A stretch of DNA of 64,000 bases from Lepidurus packardi (lineage: Eukaryota > Arthropoda > Branchiopoda > Notostraca > Triopsidae): NCBI GenBank assembly GCA_023053545.1, contig JAKZAN010000001.1, forward strand, positions 13,408,024 through 13,472,023, written 5' to 3'. Positions 1 through 15,800 of this stretch are shown here, piece by piece. The notes under the pieces were generated by a model. That model was not told the DNA's origin, searched no databases, and was given only the letters and a program-made list of their open reading frames with translations. The position numbers were made by a program, and so were the translations under genes. Position 1 is the first letter of the stretch, and every line of letters begins with the position of its first letter.

Positions 1-637
1 TGGTAGTTAATCGAAATTCAAATTTCTTGAAGTAGCAACTGTAACGCCCCCTTTTAATAGGGGGTAGGAAACTCAGGTATCCTTCTTATAAGCGTTTGGT
101 CATAACTTACATCCATGAGCTATTAAGAATGTTTGCGCTACAAAATTCCCAAAAATTCTTATCGACATTGCAAGACTTTTTATTTTCTTCTTTTTCCTTA
201 AAGAGGTATAACCGAGCGTACAAGCTAAACGCTTTAATGTTTCTTTTAATCCTTGCAATCTTAAATCCATCCCCAAAAGCAACAATTAATTCTGTATGCT
301 CGACAGGTGAGTGGAGTTTTTATCAGGAAGAAGAAGTTTTCTATAGCACGATATTTTTGCAAACAAGCCACAAGAAAACAAAAGGAAACATGGATTAGAC
401 TCTATCTACTCCTCTTCCTTTTCGTGCAGGGCAAAGCAGCTTAACTCCCTGGTAAAGTTTCATTTTCATTAAGTTACTTGGTTCCTGTGTGTTGTTTGGC
501 ACACTATACCCCTTTCATACGTCGCCAAAGGAGATAAAAAGGATCTTCTTTTTTCCTGGTAACGAGTCTCTCAGGAAAACAGAAAAGATCCCAGACTGGC
601 TCTAAAAAAAAGTTGACGAAAAATTCAAGCTTTATAC
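1..637. other. GPR158-like intron 5, left edge
   Basis: Follows the exon 5 donor on the minus strand. Neither strand holds a frame resembling TM2 or any known domain. A short inverted repeat (CCCCC...GGGGG around an A/T core) sits near 46-68. I see nothing else here. Confidence 0.6.
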
Positions 638-838
638 CTTAACGTTGCCATATTTCCAGGTGAAAAGCGCCACGGCGGGTAAGCAACAGATGACAATTAT
701 CTCCAAGATGAGGATAGATATTCTCATCACCCAGTTTAATGATACAATGCACGGGCGATCATCTTCACATATATCGCAGCCTTCAGGACAGGGCAGACAT
801 TGGAAAGTATCCGGCAAATCGTACAAGCTCGAATATCC
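638..838 (-). CDS. GPR158: GPR158-like exon 5 (juxtamembrane Cys motif and TM1)
   Basis: 201 nt (67 codons), acceptor CTTCCGTTTAATAG and donor AAG|GTATAA, phase 0 on both sides. It codes FQCLPCPEGCDICEDDRPC followed by a hydrophobic run of about 22 residues (ISILILEIIVICCLPAVALF). In GPR158 the same Cys motif directly precedes TM1. The next coding exon (TM2 onward) is not found in 1-637. Confidence 0.85.
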
Positions 839-3800
839 CTATTAAACGGAAGAAAAAAAAATTAATATTCCTTTAATTACGTTTTTTTGTAAATCTTTCG
901 GAAATTAATGCGTACCATCAATTTCTTCTCGTATTCTTCTTCCACTACAGCACCGTTGTAATACCGTACTCGGGCGTATGTATCCGGGAAATAGTATCCG
1001 TCCTTGCACTGGCATCTGTAACTACCTCGGCGGAATCCCAAGCCTGGGATTGGAATGCACTAGAAAAAAAAGAAGGAAAAAATTAAATAAAAATAAACCA
1101 GACTGAATCAATGTTTGCCAACTGTTTCCAATTATCATAGCATTCCCGAACAACATAAGGTTTTCCTCTTTCCGCCTCCCTGCCTTTCACTTAGGATCAT
1201 ACTCCAAAGAACAATCGAATCCCAAGTCGTTAAGCTTCAATCCAAGTATTGAATCCCCAACGACCTGGCGGGAAATTTGTATCCTTGAAGAGCAGTAATT
1301 TGTTCTGGGGCAGAGCAGCAGGGTCACTAGTGTAACGGAAGCAGTGACGCGAGTGAATTATGGATCACGAATTCCTAATTCTCCAAGTAAAATTGCTTGG
1401 AAAATAAGTTCCTCACCGTGTTTAACCATCACAGCCGAGTAACCGACGTTAGCAACAAAGGCATGGACTCGAATGCTAGCAATAAGCATACGATTATCGC
1501 TTACCTCATCGTCGCGACACAGGACTAAAGAAAAAATACGAAAAAAAACAGGAGGACGAAACACGCCAAGTTTCATCCGAATAGTAGACCGCCTCTCACT
1601 TGCTCGCTAAACTAAATAACCCATGCTCCGACAGCGTCTGTACCCAGCCCCAATCTAATTGAAGTTACTGTCAAGCCTTTCTTGTTAGCCGGTCTCGATT
1701 CTTTCTCTCATCTCCAGCGTCTTTTCTACCCATCGTTGTCTCTTAAACAACACAGGCAATGGAAGACAAGGAAGGAGCTGTTGGGAGATCAGGAAACTTG
1801 CAAACTCAATTGCATAAATAACTTTGCCTTGTCCTTCTCATCGGCTGGCCTGCCATATTAGCCAGTCCGCATACGACAAGCGGAAAACTCTCCAGGGGCT
1901 CACTCTCCAATGCGACCGACTCCTTTACTTCGGCGAAACCTTTCGAACATCCAATCTGACCTTCGAAGCTGTTGCCGAACTTCTGCCCACTTCTGTCCGC
2001 TTCTGCCTCGCTTTTACCTTCACCGATTGTCTATCAGCTTCAATAAAAAAAACACGTCTGTTTTCCCCAATTCTCGGATATACGAGATAGGAGCGCTAAC
2101 CCGACTATAAGAAAGAAAAAGATCACACGCAAAGACAGCTCATTCCTATAAACTGCAGTAACCGTGAACGCTGCAACAAACGGAAGTCGATCGAAGCAGT
2201 AGCTCCAATTGCATGTGCGAAGGGTGAGGGTGGTAGCCTGAGGGGAAGGACGCGACAGGATGTCATAAGATCGACGGACCAACGGTCTATGGACAAGCTC
2301 CCACAATCAATCGTACCCTACAAGCCCCTAACTGTACTGTACATATTCGGAGACCCCGGGAGAAAAGTGGTCGCGAGAGGAGCAGGGAACACTTTTTGGA
2401 CGTAAAAAGGATGATGAGAAGCTTGTATAAATACAAACGTGTTCAGGCCCAGCGGAGGAGAATGCGTATACAAGGAATATAGGCTATACAAAGACAAAGG
2501 AATATACAAAGGCTAAAGTTGCATGTTTGTTACATTTCCATACTGGAGATTAGAAATGGTTCCAGAAAAGGCGTGCTCGCTACAGATTCTGCTTAGATAA
2601 GTAGTCTGCAAGTGGTTCTAGTGCTAGTGGGCTCTGGCTTCTCTTCTCGCGCACTGCTCTCTTCCGTCAATGCACCCCATCATGTTCGCTACCCTCCCCC
2701 ATTAATTACCCCATTAAAGACGCACTAACCCGGATAACCATTCTGCAGCGATGCACCAAGGATGCACCACAAGCATCTTTTTAATCGCCGCCAATAAAAA
2801 GCTGTATCTCCTTTCTTTTCAAATACATCTGATTCCCAAATCCATCGCTAAGTTTCTCTCATTCCGCCGGGAGTCATTTGGGGCATAGATTCGATGATTC
2901 CTTCCTTTTTCCCCAACTCATGGAATAGAGAAAAGAATCCCGAGTCCTGTTTCCTCTTACTCCGACCGGAAGAATTAACCCACCGGATTTAGGTCTCCAA
3001 GGAAGCTTGCGTTTCCCAAGTATGTTGCCTCATTTTTTTAGGACCGATCATGAAATCTGCCTATCACTTAAGAAACCCAAAACTATTTTTCAAAAGTTCT
3101 ATTAAGTTGAAGAGCTAACGACCATAGCCTAGGGCTATGCACGCTCAATTCCCCGCTTGTGCTTTTCCTTATAGTCCAAGAGACAACGGACGGAAGATAG
3201 CAGCAGGGGCGTTGGAGAGGTAATAGAGGGTTTAGGGCATTACATACTGAGGCAAGGACCACGGCTTCCTTCTTCCATTTCGGTGGTACTCCTTGGCATC
3301 GGGGTAAAAAAAAAAAATAAATAAAAATATTTAGTCTCCTTCCTGAAGGCGCCTAAGGGGAAAGCTCGGAAATCGATAAGCCCCGCCTACAATTTACTTC
3401 TTTCTTCCCTTCTCATCTTTTTTTCTTATTTTTGCACGAAAAACAAGAAGTAAAAAGAGAGAGAAAAACATTTTTTCCTTTGACTGGCGTTAAAGCTTAT
3501 ACCAGAATTAGGGCATGCAACGCTGTAACATCTCATCATGCAAGGAGACATTGAGCCACCCAGGCACGCACCCAAAATACTGTGTCGAAAGGTGGCATGC
3601 CCTGGAACGATAATGAACGCAACAGCTCGACAGACCCCATTCTCACCAGGCGTTTTCTCACACCAAAAGGACCCTCACTTGATTGTTATATAAGCCTTTA
3701 TTACAACTACACTAGCCCACGTGCATACACTTTATGCAGCATTATAGAAATAACCGGGCCTTTCTTTCAGCCTTCTAATCCAGAAATAGTACAAGGGATT

Positions 3801-6800
3801 GGCATACAGGGTTCTCAGGGTGTCCATGCTCTTCAAACGCGACCCAAGCATGTCACGTATGGTTCATGGTTCAGCAAAAGTAGGCGGGGCTGGAAGATCC
3901 CTGTCAAATTGGTCCCCGCCTCTTTGCACCCATAACTTACCGAGCTCGTTAGTGTAATAAAGCAAGCAAGCCCACGTAACTCCAGGGCTCGACTAAAAGG
4001 TATATATTTAAAACAAAACTTTTAATTAAAATGTAATTTAGAAGGGAAAAAAACCTCTCGTGACGCTTTCTAGCATAATCATCCCCACTGTTTGGTCTCG
4101 CCTCAATTTGAGGTAGCGGGATAACAGACATAGCACGAAAGAATACACGAGAAGATATACAATGAAGGAAACATCTACAAGAAACTATAAACGTGTTGGA
4201 CTCCCTTTTTTAGTCGCCCGCAACCCCTCCTACCGAATACATGGGCTTAAAACAATCAAATGCTCGACTGACGCTGACTCTGTTCCGATCAATTATGCAT
4301 CGAAGGAAGGTTCCGAGCACAGCTTGGCGTGCTACACACTTCCTTCTACTGCACTTAGCGCACGAATATGACAGAAAAAAAACTCCCACACACATAGAGA
4401 CAGTAAAAAACATATCTTTGGTAACAAAAAAATTCATCCACACGGAGACGGAATGTAGGCCATTCTGGCTCCTCTGGAATTCTACCGCTCAGACTATAAT
4501 TAGAATGTCTGGATATAATGTCGCTATATCACGTTGTATCGCGGGTTTTAATTATAATAGCATTAAACTTGCCGGCAGACGAGGCCTGGTTGTTAATTAC
4601 TTGTTATGGTTCACTAGGACATGCCTCTCTAAGATTTCCAACCCATCTTCCCCATTTCCATCTTGAACATGGGGGAAGAAGTATGCAGAAATTTATCACT
4701 GTTTTAACGGACAGAGGGCTGGAAATATAGCTCGTGCACAACTCTTATTCCTGCACCATATTTTATTTACGACCAAGCGAAGGCGATACTATGAAGTCGT
4801 AAACCCATATCTTAGCCTGTAAAAAGGTAATTCACTCACGGGAGGGGTACTGCTGGGCACTATCTCTCAGCGATGACACGTTTGAAACTGCGCTTGGTTG
4901 GGATGTGACTAAACTATTAAAAAGCCTCATTTTTTGCGCCATCTTGCTAAAAATTTCAGGTAACTACCAGGGAGGAATATACATCTCTTTCTCTATCTAC
5001 ATAGGAACTGCTGGCCTCCCTTTTTTATAACCACCGTCACCGAGCGGTTTTTCCACAGTCAGCCGTCGCTATTAAATTTGATGGCAAAGCAGTTTTACGT
5101 GGATGCGAGAGGTAGCTTTCCGAACCTGTCCCTCTATAAATTACGAAAATCCCTAATGCTTGAAAGGGACTCGCTGTTCAAGCATACAATCCCACTCTTC
5201 TTCATTTGACGTGGAAACATTTTGGAATATGGAAAACTTTCATCATCGTGCATGAAATGCCTATCTTTCACTTCACCGTTTCGGTTATTTGAATGCTGGG
5301 TAACATTCACAAAGGGGAGATAAATTCCCCTGTCCGAGCGAAGAGCGCTGAAAACAAAATGTCCGACCCTAAGTATATACAAAGAATGATACAATTTCTA
5401 TAAAAATATAGACAAGTATTTATAAATATAGAAATAAATACAAACATACACGTATCTAGCAACTTTTGTGTATACAAGTATATACAAAGGTGCACGTTTA
5501 AACAGGATTCAAAGCAAAGGCCATGTGAACCGGATTTGGAACATTATACGTAGGATTTTTTAATATTAGTAAAAAAAAAATATATAGACTCTTTTTAGTG
5601 AATATAATGATAGCCGTTAAGTAGTTTTGTGAAAGACTTCTAAAGATTACTAAAGAATCTAAAATCGCAAAACGAAAATATGAAAAAATAAAATTTCGTA
5701 CTTTTGCGGTAAGATTTCTTAAGAGTCTGATGTTCTTTAAATTCATAAAAAAAAATAGATAAAAGGATCGATAATACGTACTTTTGTGGTATGAGGCTTG
5801 CATTTATCCGAAGCTGCGAAAATGTTGAGCTGAGTGGAGCCAGGTGGCAACTCACATTGATCGATGTCCACTCGCCGCAGGTCGATGTCGATACCACTTG
5901 TGCCCCTAAAGAAAAAGTGATTAGTTAGAGCAAAGGAAATAAGAGACATACATAATCATCTTGCTTAAAGCAAGACAGGGAGGGGTGTGGGCTTCCTGCA
6001 TCAAATAGTTTACAATTCATTGTTGACGAAAGCCTGTCACGTGGGGAGGGCACGGTGAGACACGCGGCTAGGCAACAAGCTCGGTCATAGAGCGTTTTCT
6101 AATGAGTTTTGCTAGCACCCCATACCTTCTTCGCCCTTAACGTACGAGCAATATAAAGAAAAGTCAAGCAAAAAGCTTCACGCTGTAGATTGACAATCAA
6201 TAGGCGTCTTCTTAGAACGTCGTTCGCGAGGGGGAAACCTGTTCTATCTAGCCCCGGGGCGGAAAAGGTAGTAATAATCTACCTTTTGGAGTTTACCTAG
6301 GATGACGTAAAAATAAAAATAAAGAAAAACGAATACAAGGGTAAAATAAGCATTAAAAGCAAAAAAGGGTCCTTCTACAAGGTCCATGGGTGATAAAAAG
6401 AAGTTACGAAGAATTAGGTAACAAGCTAACATTTAGAAGGTCCCTTTTGCAGACATCAATGTCAGCTTGGTTTTATTGTCCATTAGTCAATGTTCTTTTC
6501 GTCAAGCGATGGTGTTTGCGTGTGGACGTGGTTTTGACTCGGCTAAGTTTTGGAAGTTTATCTGTACCAAGACATTTTGCCTGCTATTGGGCGTGAGCGG
6601 AGTCAGTGGTATTTCTTCCTATTTAATAACTGACACTTTCAGAAATGGAACGCGTTAGCAGTAGTCAAACACCGGAAGAAAGGATTCAAGTTGGGAGACA
6701 CTTACTTGAAGTAATAGGTTCCGTTGTTGGGGTTGTAGCCGAAAAATGGGACCGTGTAAGTCATCATCCAGATGTTGCCTCCACCGCAATCAAAGTAAGG

Positions 6801-9800
6801 TTTGCTCCACTTGCCGTCTTCGTAGGTCACGCTCAGGATTTCATCTTCGAAACGCTCAGTATGAGCAGTTTCATTAAAAGCATACATCATATAGGCTGCA
6901 ACGAGAGATAAAAACGACAAAGTCAATTCCAAGTCACTTTAAAGCTATTCCAAGGCAATGCCAAGCTGTTCCGGGCCCATACAGAGCTATTCCAAGCACA
7001 GAGGCCGCTCTCAATCAATGAAATTTATAAATATGAAAGAAGGAAAGTCTTACAAGCGATATGGTTTTACAAATTCTGTTGTTATTAGAACTGTATTAAT
7101 CCCACAGACTTCTGGCAAGGTTTTCCAAAAATGTGGCTCATTTAATACCTTATATATAGATCCTTCGTTTCGAAGAGCCACGCTTGAACAAACTCATCTC
7201 CCGGGGTCATTGCACCTTTCCAAACTAATTAGAGATGAGCTGGAGGACTGTCTCGTACACATGGTTTGATTCCTGAGACTTGTTATACTACCTAACGTTA
7301 GTGCGGCACGGCACACTCGTCATCGCTTTTACAATATTTCAAGCCTTCTATTTTGCGCAGACCAAATTCAAATTAGCAACGGCAGGGGCATTCAACCCTC
7401 ATAAGTCATACGAAACTTGCTAAAAACAACCGAACTTGAAACTTTTGACAATTTAAAAACTTGCTGAAAACAACCCAAACCAACAACTCAACTTTTGACA
7501 ATTTGTTATACCACTAATATTAGTGGGGAACTGGCAACTTTTGGATAAGAACTCTTGAAACTGATCCATTATATAATGCAGAAAAATAAGCCAAAAACAG
7601 TGATTTTTTTCTTCTTTTCAGAAACTCATGGCTAAAGAAACTGACGCTATTTCTGCTCCATGGATCGAAACACAATATAGGATCTTGAAAAAAACCCGCT
7701 TCTGACTAACAAAATGCATTCTCATTTGTAACATGGCGAAGAAACGTTTTGTAGCATTGGGAAACAGCCTGTGCGGGAATAGTTGCATCAAAAAAATGAC
7801 TCGTGTCCAGATCGGCTATTTATCAGAGCAAGACATTACGGTCCGTAAAACACACTTAAATTTATATATTTTTTGTGTGGGGGGGACAATGGTCCTCCTA
7901 CATACAACGGGGCAAGCAAGATCGGGCGTCCGTCCAGGAATAGCGAGGACTGTATAACTTTGCATCTTGGCAACTTACAAAAGGCTCAATGCCAGGTTAC
8001 ATTTCCAATGGAGCTTATCCACATGTTTATTGTCTTGTCCAATACCCTCCACCTCGTTTAATTTTAATTCAATCCTGAGGCAAGATTATCCACTCCTTGG
8101 CCACAAGAATAGCTATCCAATTCCGTCAGCGCCTCAGCCATCAATCTTGAAGATCTTCGGGTAGGGTAGGGTAGGTACGACAAGCCATCGTACGCATGAT
8201 GTTGGAAGGGAGGACCAACTGCAAGATTAATGAACGCGTGACTATGCAAGCATCTCAGAAAGCAAGGCGTGTGCGAAAGAACCCCAAATTATTAAAGAGG
8301 AAACCATCTACGGTCGCATGTACATTTCATTTTCCTCCGAATCTGATCTCTTAAAGGGGGTAGAGTTCTACTCAGGAGTTCAGACCAAGCTGTTAGTCTT
8401 ACGTTAAGCAACAGAGCTACCAAAGGAGAACTATTGATTCTGGCTCATGATGAATGGACGCAAGATTGGCAGCCTCCTGGACTCTCTTTTCTCCAACTCC
8501 TCCCGCCTTTTTTCCAGACCCACTTCAAACCTTCTTGGCAGTTAAAGCTACTCTGTCCAACTATTTGCTCTCTACACGAGAAAACAGCTCTTCGTCTCCT
8601 TCCATCTACCCCATAACTCGAGCAAAAAGCAATTCTAATGCAAAAAAGTTCAAGCTTGCCTCCCTTTTCGGAATTGCCAACCTTCTTCTCCTCATCAGAA
8701 ATTCTTACAAACTTTCCCTTGCAACATAGTTATGTTCCTTCAGTAAGTATCAAAAAACGCCGTTTTCACTCTAATCAATTCCTTTAGGTAAATAGTCTAC
8801 CCTAGCAACGCCATCGGCTAAAGCGCAAACTTTTCGGAGAGAAGTTTTGAAAATTTAGGTTGCCTACGATAGAACCTCACATTAGACCTTCAGCAATTAG
8901 TTGCCCTTCGAGTGTTCTTAGCCGGAGTAAACAGATACTCGCATACACTTAGACCAACGGACTACGATGGTATAAAAGCGTTCATCGAAGACCACGTGTC
9001 TTAATCTCGCGATGTCTACCCATGTGTGGACCCAAAGAACGTTGGCGTGATCTCTAATTGACAAGGTCAACTCATGGCAAGCACCGGTAAGCACGCGTTA
9101 ACTTAATTTACTGGCAAGAAACCGAGGAGTGTGTTTTATCCTATCATATCTTCTCGTATTTCTCTATCACCTTTTGTGTTTCCATTTTCTTTGAAGACAG
9201 TCGAGTCTGTTCTGACGGTACTGGAAGGTGTGGGTGGGTACATCTTTATAGGACAGCTTAAATTTCGCATTTCATTCCGTCGTTGCACTACAATCCAGGG
9301 CTTTTCAAGTCAGAGGAAGAGCTGGAGCGAAGTAAAGACAAGACAGCTTTGAGCAAAGCTTTTGCTGGTGGAGTTGAAGCTCGGAGCTTTAAACGAAAAT
9401 GCAAATAGAGTCTGTTTTTGCAATGGTTTCTGGTAATGACTATCCCATCAAGATAAATGACTAAAGGAAGGTGTAAGAGCTTTGCGGATCTTAGTGAAAA
9501 TCGCGGTCCTTTCAAAATTGTTTCTTTTTTAAATGTCCCATCCCAGCTTCTTTTCAAGCTTTAGCGCATTACAAAGCTTAAATAAACATGTCACCCTTAA
9601 TATTCTTTTCTTGGCAAAAAAAGTGAAGAAAAGAAGTTCTTAATTTAGTCTGCTAGATTTTTTGGATTTTTTTCTGGCGTAAACAGGCATTTTAAAGTTA
9701 CAATCTCAAGCCAGCAGGTATATCATGCGCTGGGGGATAAGAGCAGGATGATGTTGTTGTCAAAAGCTCTGGCGTCTCGTACTACACAGATGCTTTATAT

Positions 9801-12800
9801 ACGAACGTGTATACACAACGCAACATGTCAAAAGCAAAGATGACGGACGCGAAGGGAGTTCATACTTTCTTTGCCTTTGCTGGTCTCTCATCCATCACGA
9901 AAGACGCCATCCATTATTAGCCTTCTTATCGACCGACTTGCGATAGCTTTCTGTACCAAATTCTGGAGTTGAGCGTCTCCCAATCGCCCATCTCGACCTC
10001 TGCATTTGTTTCCTTGACGATTTTGTTTTGTGTGATGAAAATCTTATTAAGTCTCTAGCCTCAGACAATATCTGGTCGACTTCTGACAGGCAAAACCTCT
10101 CCAATGTATAGCTTATGGGTCCTAGAGGCGAAACATTCCTTGTAGCTCGACGACCCCGATAGAAATAGTGGAATTCAATAACAATTTCCAAGCTTCATTT
10201 TCCGTCGAGTTTGGAGATTCTCGGCACAAGAGATGGTCCATAGTGTCCAGTACGAGGACCTAGCTCGAACTCAGTGTTATTGAATTCCTGGGGCGATGAT
10301 ATCAGCTCCAATATGTGCACGAGTGTCCAACAGGACATTAGTAGATATGGGTATACCATAAAATTCGCGAACTATTGGTGTGATCTATCTTATGTGTCGC
10401 ATTTCGGCCAAGTTTCTTCATTCGTGGTCAACTTTTTTTTCTTTTTTTTTCAGATCGGAGGCCTTGCTTTTTTATTCGGCGGAGAAGCGACTTTACGAGG
10501 GACGCACATGTTGCGGGAAGCACCATTGTCCCCGTAAGATTTCTAGGGTAACGGTTCAATTCACTGGGACAGAAAGGACTGCAACCAGAACTGACCCAAA
10601 TGGTCTTCTAACAAACTGAAAATGGAATTTGGTAGCTTAGGAGTCGCCGGAACACCGGAACTTCCATAATTTACTACACAGCTTCATTAAGCCAAGCATT
10701 GAAAGCATAGTTACTCCTAACAACTTAAAGGGGGTGTCTCATAATAAATAAAGTAAGCACAATTACAGAAATAAATCGATGAAAAAGTAACGGAAAAAAC
10801 TGATGGATCTTCTCGATACATTACATTTTTTCCCTTCTTCGCTTTTTGTAACCTTGTCTTCTTTTTCTAGAAAAACGACAGTTATAGCATACAGCAAGAA
10901 ATAGCCATAATCTCGGGCCAATACCTGAGTTGCTTGCCAAGGCCCTTCCATGTTCTCAGAGCAGCAATTTGCTCTCGGAACAAAAAAGTGGAAAAAATCG
11001 AAATTTCCGGCATATAAAAAAGAAAAGAAAAAAAAGGCGAAACCCTTACTTCCAGACCGATCTTTTAAGCCGGTAAAGCTGGCAAACGAGAATCAACAAT
11101 ACCAGGAAGCGTTCGTTTTAATCTAGTTTCTTGGAGAACCCAATTTGGAACTGTTTGTCCATTTTCCTGACTGGACATGGTTGCTGCGTTTCATCAATTT
11201 CTCCCCCCCCCCCCCCAATCAAGGTAGTCACCCCTATACTTAAGCTGTAAGGATTGGGAGGCTACTACAATAACTGTTAATTCCTAATAGTAGACAAAAC
11301 TCTGGGAATTGTGACAACCGAAAATTCGCCCTTCTTTTCGTGTGAGCAGAAATGGCGGCTTGGCGTGGGTAAAAGAGGTCCCCAAAGCCAGGGGAGCCAG
11401 AAAATTAAAAGCCACAATAAACGTGGCTATAAATCCTATGCCCGAAACCGTGGAAATTGGTGGCTTTTTATACCATAGAAAAGCACGCCAAGCAGTAGAA
11501 GGACCGAAAGGAACCGTAAATGGCTTGCACACCATCGACTTTGGAGTTTTTCCCTCCGACAACTGATTTTTTATTCTTTCACTTTACCCCGTTGGTGTGG
11601 TATGCCGTGGCACGGATATGAAATGTAATGTTTCATGCTCCAACGGAAACGGTGACGAAGCCCCTTTCACCCCATGTATAGCCCCTGGCAGTCATAACTG
11701 TCTCCTTACATTGGCAAGCAAATATCCGATAACAGAGGGGAACACCAAGTTTTGGCGGGAAATTAGCAGCGCCATCTTGCGAAAGTGGCTCCGGTAACTG
11801 TGTGCCGTTTTACAAGGAGTCAGGAGGTATAGAATGGCACACAAGCACACGCTGGTCGGGTTGTCTAGTTCGCTACATCGCCATTCCCATGGCGTTAGCG
11901 TGCGACACAGTAATAGAAATTCAGCACTCGCCACGCGCGGCTGCTAAATAAGCAAACGCATCGTGTTGCTCAGCTCAATTTAATGAGTAGGTGGATCTGG
12001 ATCTTAATGAACCCGCCAGGGATGAGCGAATACATATCTCTAGCTGTAGCAAACTTGTTACCCAGGCATTCATTTCGGGTCAAAACTTATCAACGCCACA
12101 AAGAACGAAAATAAAAAGATAATAAAACAACAAAAGAAGAAGAGTTTTTCGCCCACTCTTGTTACACACTTTGGAGACAGTTGGTAACGGGGAAGTTAAC
12201 CAATTTGTGTTGGTCCAATACAATGCCACGCTAATGCGAGGAAAAGCTCTTTTATATGAATTCAAATGCAGTCTTGTTCTCGTCCTTCGTGACTGCCTCT
12301 CACATGTTCATTACACTAACGAGCACTTCATTCCGTGTTACAGTCCCAACTCGTCTTCCAAACAAACTGTCTGGACTTTGCTCGGCACGTCTTCTGTTTG
12401 GGGGACAAGGCAAGACAAGGTCCGTAACTAGTACAGCCAAAGCTCAGGCAAGGTTTAGAGCAAAGACAAATACATCCAACCTCAATGCACTCATCTCTTT
12501 TCTCTTTCGACAAATTATTTTGCGAGTATTAAAAAAAAAAGTGAAAAGTGGATTTGGGTAAAATTTCTTGGAAATTCCCAGCGCTAATAATAGCTAAGCC
12601 TCGTGTCCTTTTCCAATCTAACAGAGTTTCGATTTCTAATGAAATGAAGCGCACAAATGTTCCAAACAAAAGCTTTGTGTTCTTTTTTTATTCTATTTTA
12701 TTTACTTGGCTCAGGAGAAAGAGGCGAAAAAAGTACCTGTAAGCTCCGACGTGGCCTATAAGTGGCAGATGGCCTATCATGGGGCTCAAGCTACATTACC

Positions 12801-15800
12801 AGCGATGGTTCTTCTATATAGCGAAACGCCTGTACTGAAATGAAGAAGACCTTTAGCAAACGTCAAAGAAGTATCGAGGTCCTGTCTCTCTTGTGTAAAG
12901 TCTCTCCCTTTCTTCACTCTTCTTAAATTTCCCATTAGCAACAACACGGAGCAGCAATAAAGCACAACCGCGTTTGACTGTACAGTCCAGAGCCCAAAAC
13001 TCGCAAGTTTTTGAAAGGCTGTAGCCGCTCTAGTTTTAAAGAAGGCCAATTTTAGCTATTGCTGGTGGAGCTTTTTAGCAATTGCTGGTGTAACTCACAA
13101 CACATCACGAATACATGAAAGCTGGGCTTTGTGTGTGGATGCTGGGGAGAAGAATCTTGGTAAAGAATGGAGCACGGTACGATGTAGGTCCCATTGGGAC
13201 ATGGTATCATCAGGACACAAATATTTCTTTCTTGCCTACACACCCGGGCATTCTTCTAACCTATCTTCCATGTATTATGTACACCCACTGGGACATTCTT
13301 ACCTTTGCAAAGTATCATAGAAAAGAATCTTGTTGGAATCAAATGCTTTAAGCCGGGATTCCCGAAATTCTTTCCAACGGTATTATACATTATTGAAAGG
13401 GTTAATAATGATGTCAGTTCAAGAAGATGTGAAACCGCATTGGAAAGTATCTAGCAACAATGGCTAGACAGTAATTCCCTGAAATGGGACCTTCTCTTCG
13501 CTTTCTGTGGGGGGGTTAAGCTTCCAGGGACTTGATCCTTCCAGGAAGACGCCAGGAAGAGGCAGAAGACCGGGTAACTTTACTCTATCTAACCACACGT
13601 TCAAAGAAAAATCCCCTCAAAGTTAGGCAAAGCTAGGTGAGGACTGTGCAACCTCCTGCACATCATCAAGACTTATATTCGGGTGCACTGGGAACGGTAA
13701 ACACCTCATTACGGAGTTTGATGTGGCTAATGCAATGTGTGGCCTTCCAGTTTTCGGGTTTGTACGTCACACATGTAAGTATGCCGCCGCTATGGCGATC
13801 TTCATTAACACTCGCTCCCCCCTTCGCTAATGTGAATTTATGGAGGAGAATTCCAAAGTGGACATAATGTCTGATCTCAGTTCGGGAAGCTTTTAGCCCA
13901 AGATACCCACCCATAATGTATACAAAGCAATGTGGGTTGGTCATTCAACCCCCAAAGATCTTTTTACTTTTTTTCTGCTTCGTTATTTGTTGTACCGGCC
14001 TTCCTATATAAATACATCTAATGGGTAAAATAAACAAAATACAATAAAGTAATTAAAGTAAATAAAAAGTCAACAAATTAAAATAAAATGAATAAAACTC
14101 CTTATCAATATCAATAAATAAAGTAAATATATTTTTAAAAAATAAAGTAAATAAAATTCCTAAAATAAAGAAAGCTAATGCCATGGGTTAAAAACTCAAG
14201 TTGGAAACGTGGACTTTTTTCCGGATTACCAATTCTTAGCGCAGACAGTTTATGTACATTAAAATACAGGGTATAACAAGGAAAGGCCTCTAGGATTGTT
14301 TTATGTAGCGAGAATAAAAAAAAGACTTTTGAAGGCGGGAAAAGCCTTGGAGCCATTAACCTAAACCAGTGTTGGCTTCAGCGATAGCGATAGACGATCG
14401 ATGAAGTGAGATTGCTGCAGTAATAAAAAACTGCACCCCATCCATAGGGGAAAAAAGAGAGTAGAGGGAAAATGCCACCTTCCGAGGATGTCGAAACAAT
14501 AGTTTTCGTAGCTCCTGGATATGCTTTTCATCCCCTACCCCACTTCCCATCTTTTCGCAGAACAGAGAGAGAACACGTTTACAAAACATCTCCCCAAACG
14601 CCGCTTTTTTTAGTGTTGGATCTTTTATATTACGACACTTTTTTTGCATGAGATTGGATTGGGTCCTCGCCAGAACTTTATTTTCTAAAAATTCGGAAGC
14701 TCTTGGTGCTACGACATACATATATCCAAAAACAAAATGGCACACTCAAAGTTTCATACCCTTGAGCCAATTTTACGAAATATTTTAAACTTTACTAGCA
14801 CGACGCCCATCGTGATCGTCCCAAAGAGGATTCCGCCCATGCAAAACGACTAAAGACCCAATACGTTCTCGGACTCCTGCTCGGCACGATCGTCGTCAAA
14901 GTACAGTACCCAGGCAACGCGACACAAGGACTACGGTGCACCCGACTTCAGGACTACGAACCGTGACTTAATAACTGCGAACCCCGACTTAATGACTACA
15001 AACCTCGACTTAAGGACGACAAACCCCGACTTAAGGACTAGGTTAGGTTAGTTTAGTGGTTTGTAGTCCTTAAGTCGGGTGCACCGGTAGTCCTTCTGTC
15101 GAGTCGTCCTTATGTCAACGTCCCAGTGGCGTATAGGAAGACGAAGCCAGAATATGCGAAATATGTGTTTCTCATATATAGAAGGGCACCCTCTTGCCCC
15201 CCTTTTCTACGTGAAGCTTTTTAAACTATGTTCGGCGACTCTGGGCGTGCTCTGTCATTGTACTGTACTTATACCGGACACGAAGGACACACATTTACAC
15301 CCCCGATTGTCTGGTATTCTATATCAGCCCCTTATTTAGCAGCGCTAATGAGGGATTCGTGTTGCTCGTGGATCGGAGAATCCCTCATCCATCAGCGAAC
15401 CATTCCGAGCAACTGCCACAGTACACGGGTATATATTACTCTTCCTTTGTATAAACCTTTTATGTCTACAGTTGCTCGTAAGTGTATACTTTCATCCCGG
15501 CCGCATTAGTGGCGCATTCTCCCAATGTCTCATCTTCATTCTGATTTTCTTGTATTATTAGGATTTCTACGCAAGCTTAACAGCTTAAACAACGATCCTT
15601 GTTTGCTTATCTTTAACTAGTTCGAGATTTTACCACCACACAGTAATCCCATTAAAAAAAACAGGTCCTGGAATGGATCCGGCTGTCACCAGTACATAAC
15701 CCTACGAAATCTCGATTTTATTCCGTAACTCAGAAAGTAAGAAGAACGGCCTTTCATTTCCGCCGTCAGTTGCCCCAACTTTTTCTATCTTTTTTTTGGC

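Noticed and set aside
4241..4666. 141-codon open frame in the receptor intron
   Set aside because: No domain or codon pattern; intronic and on the opposite strand.
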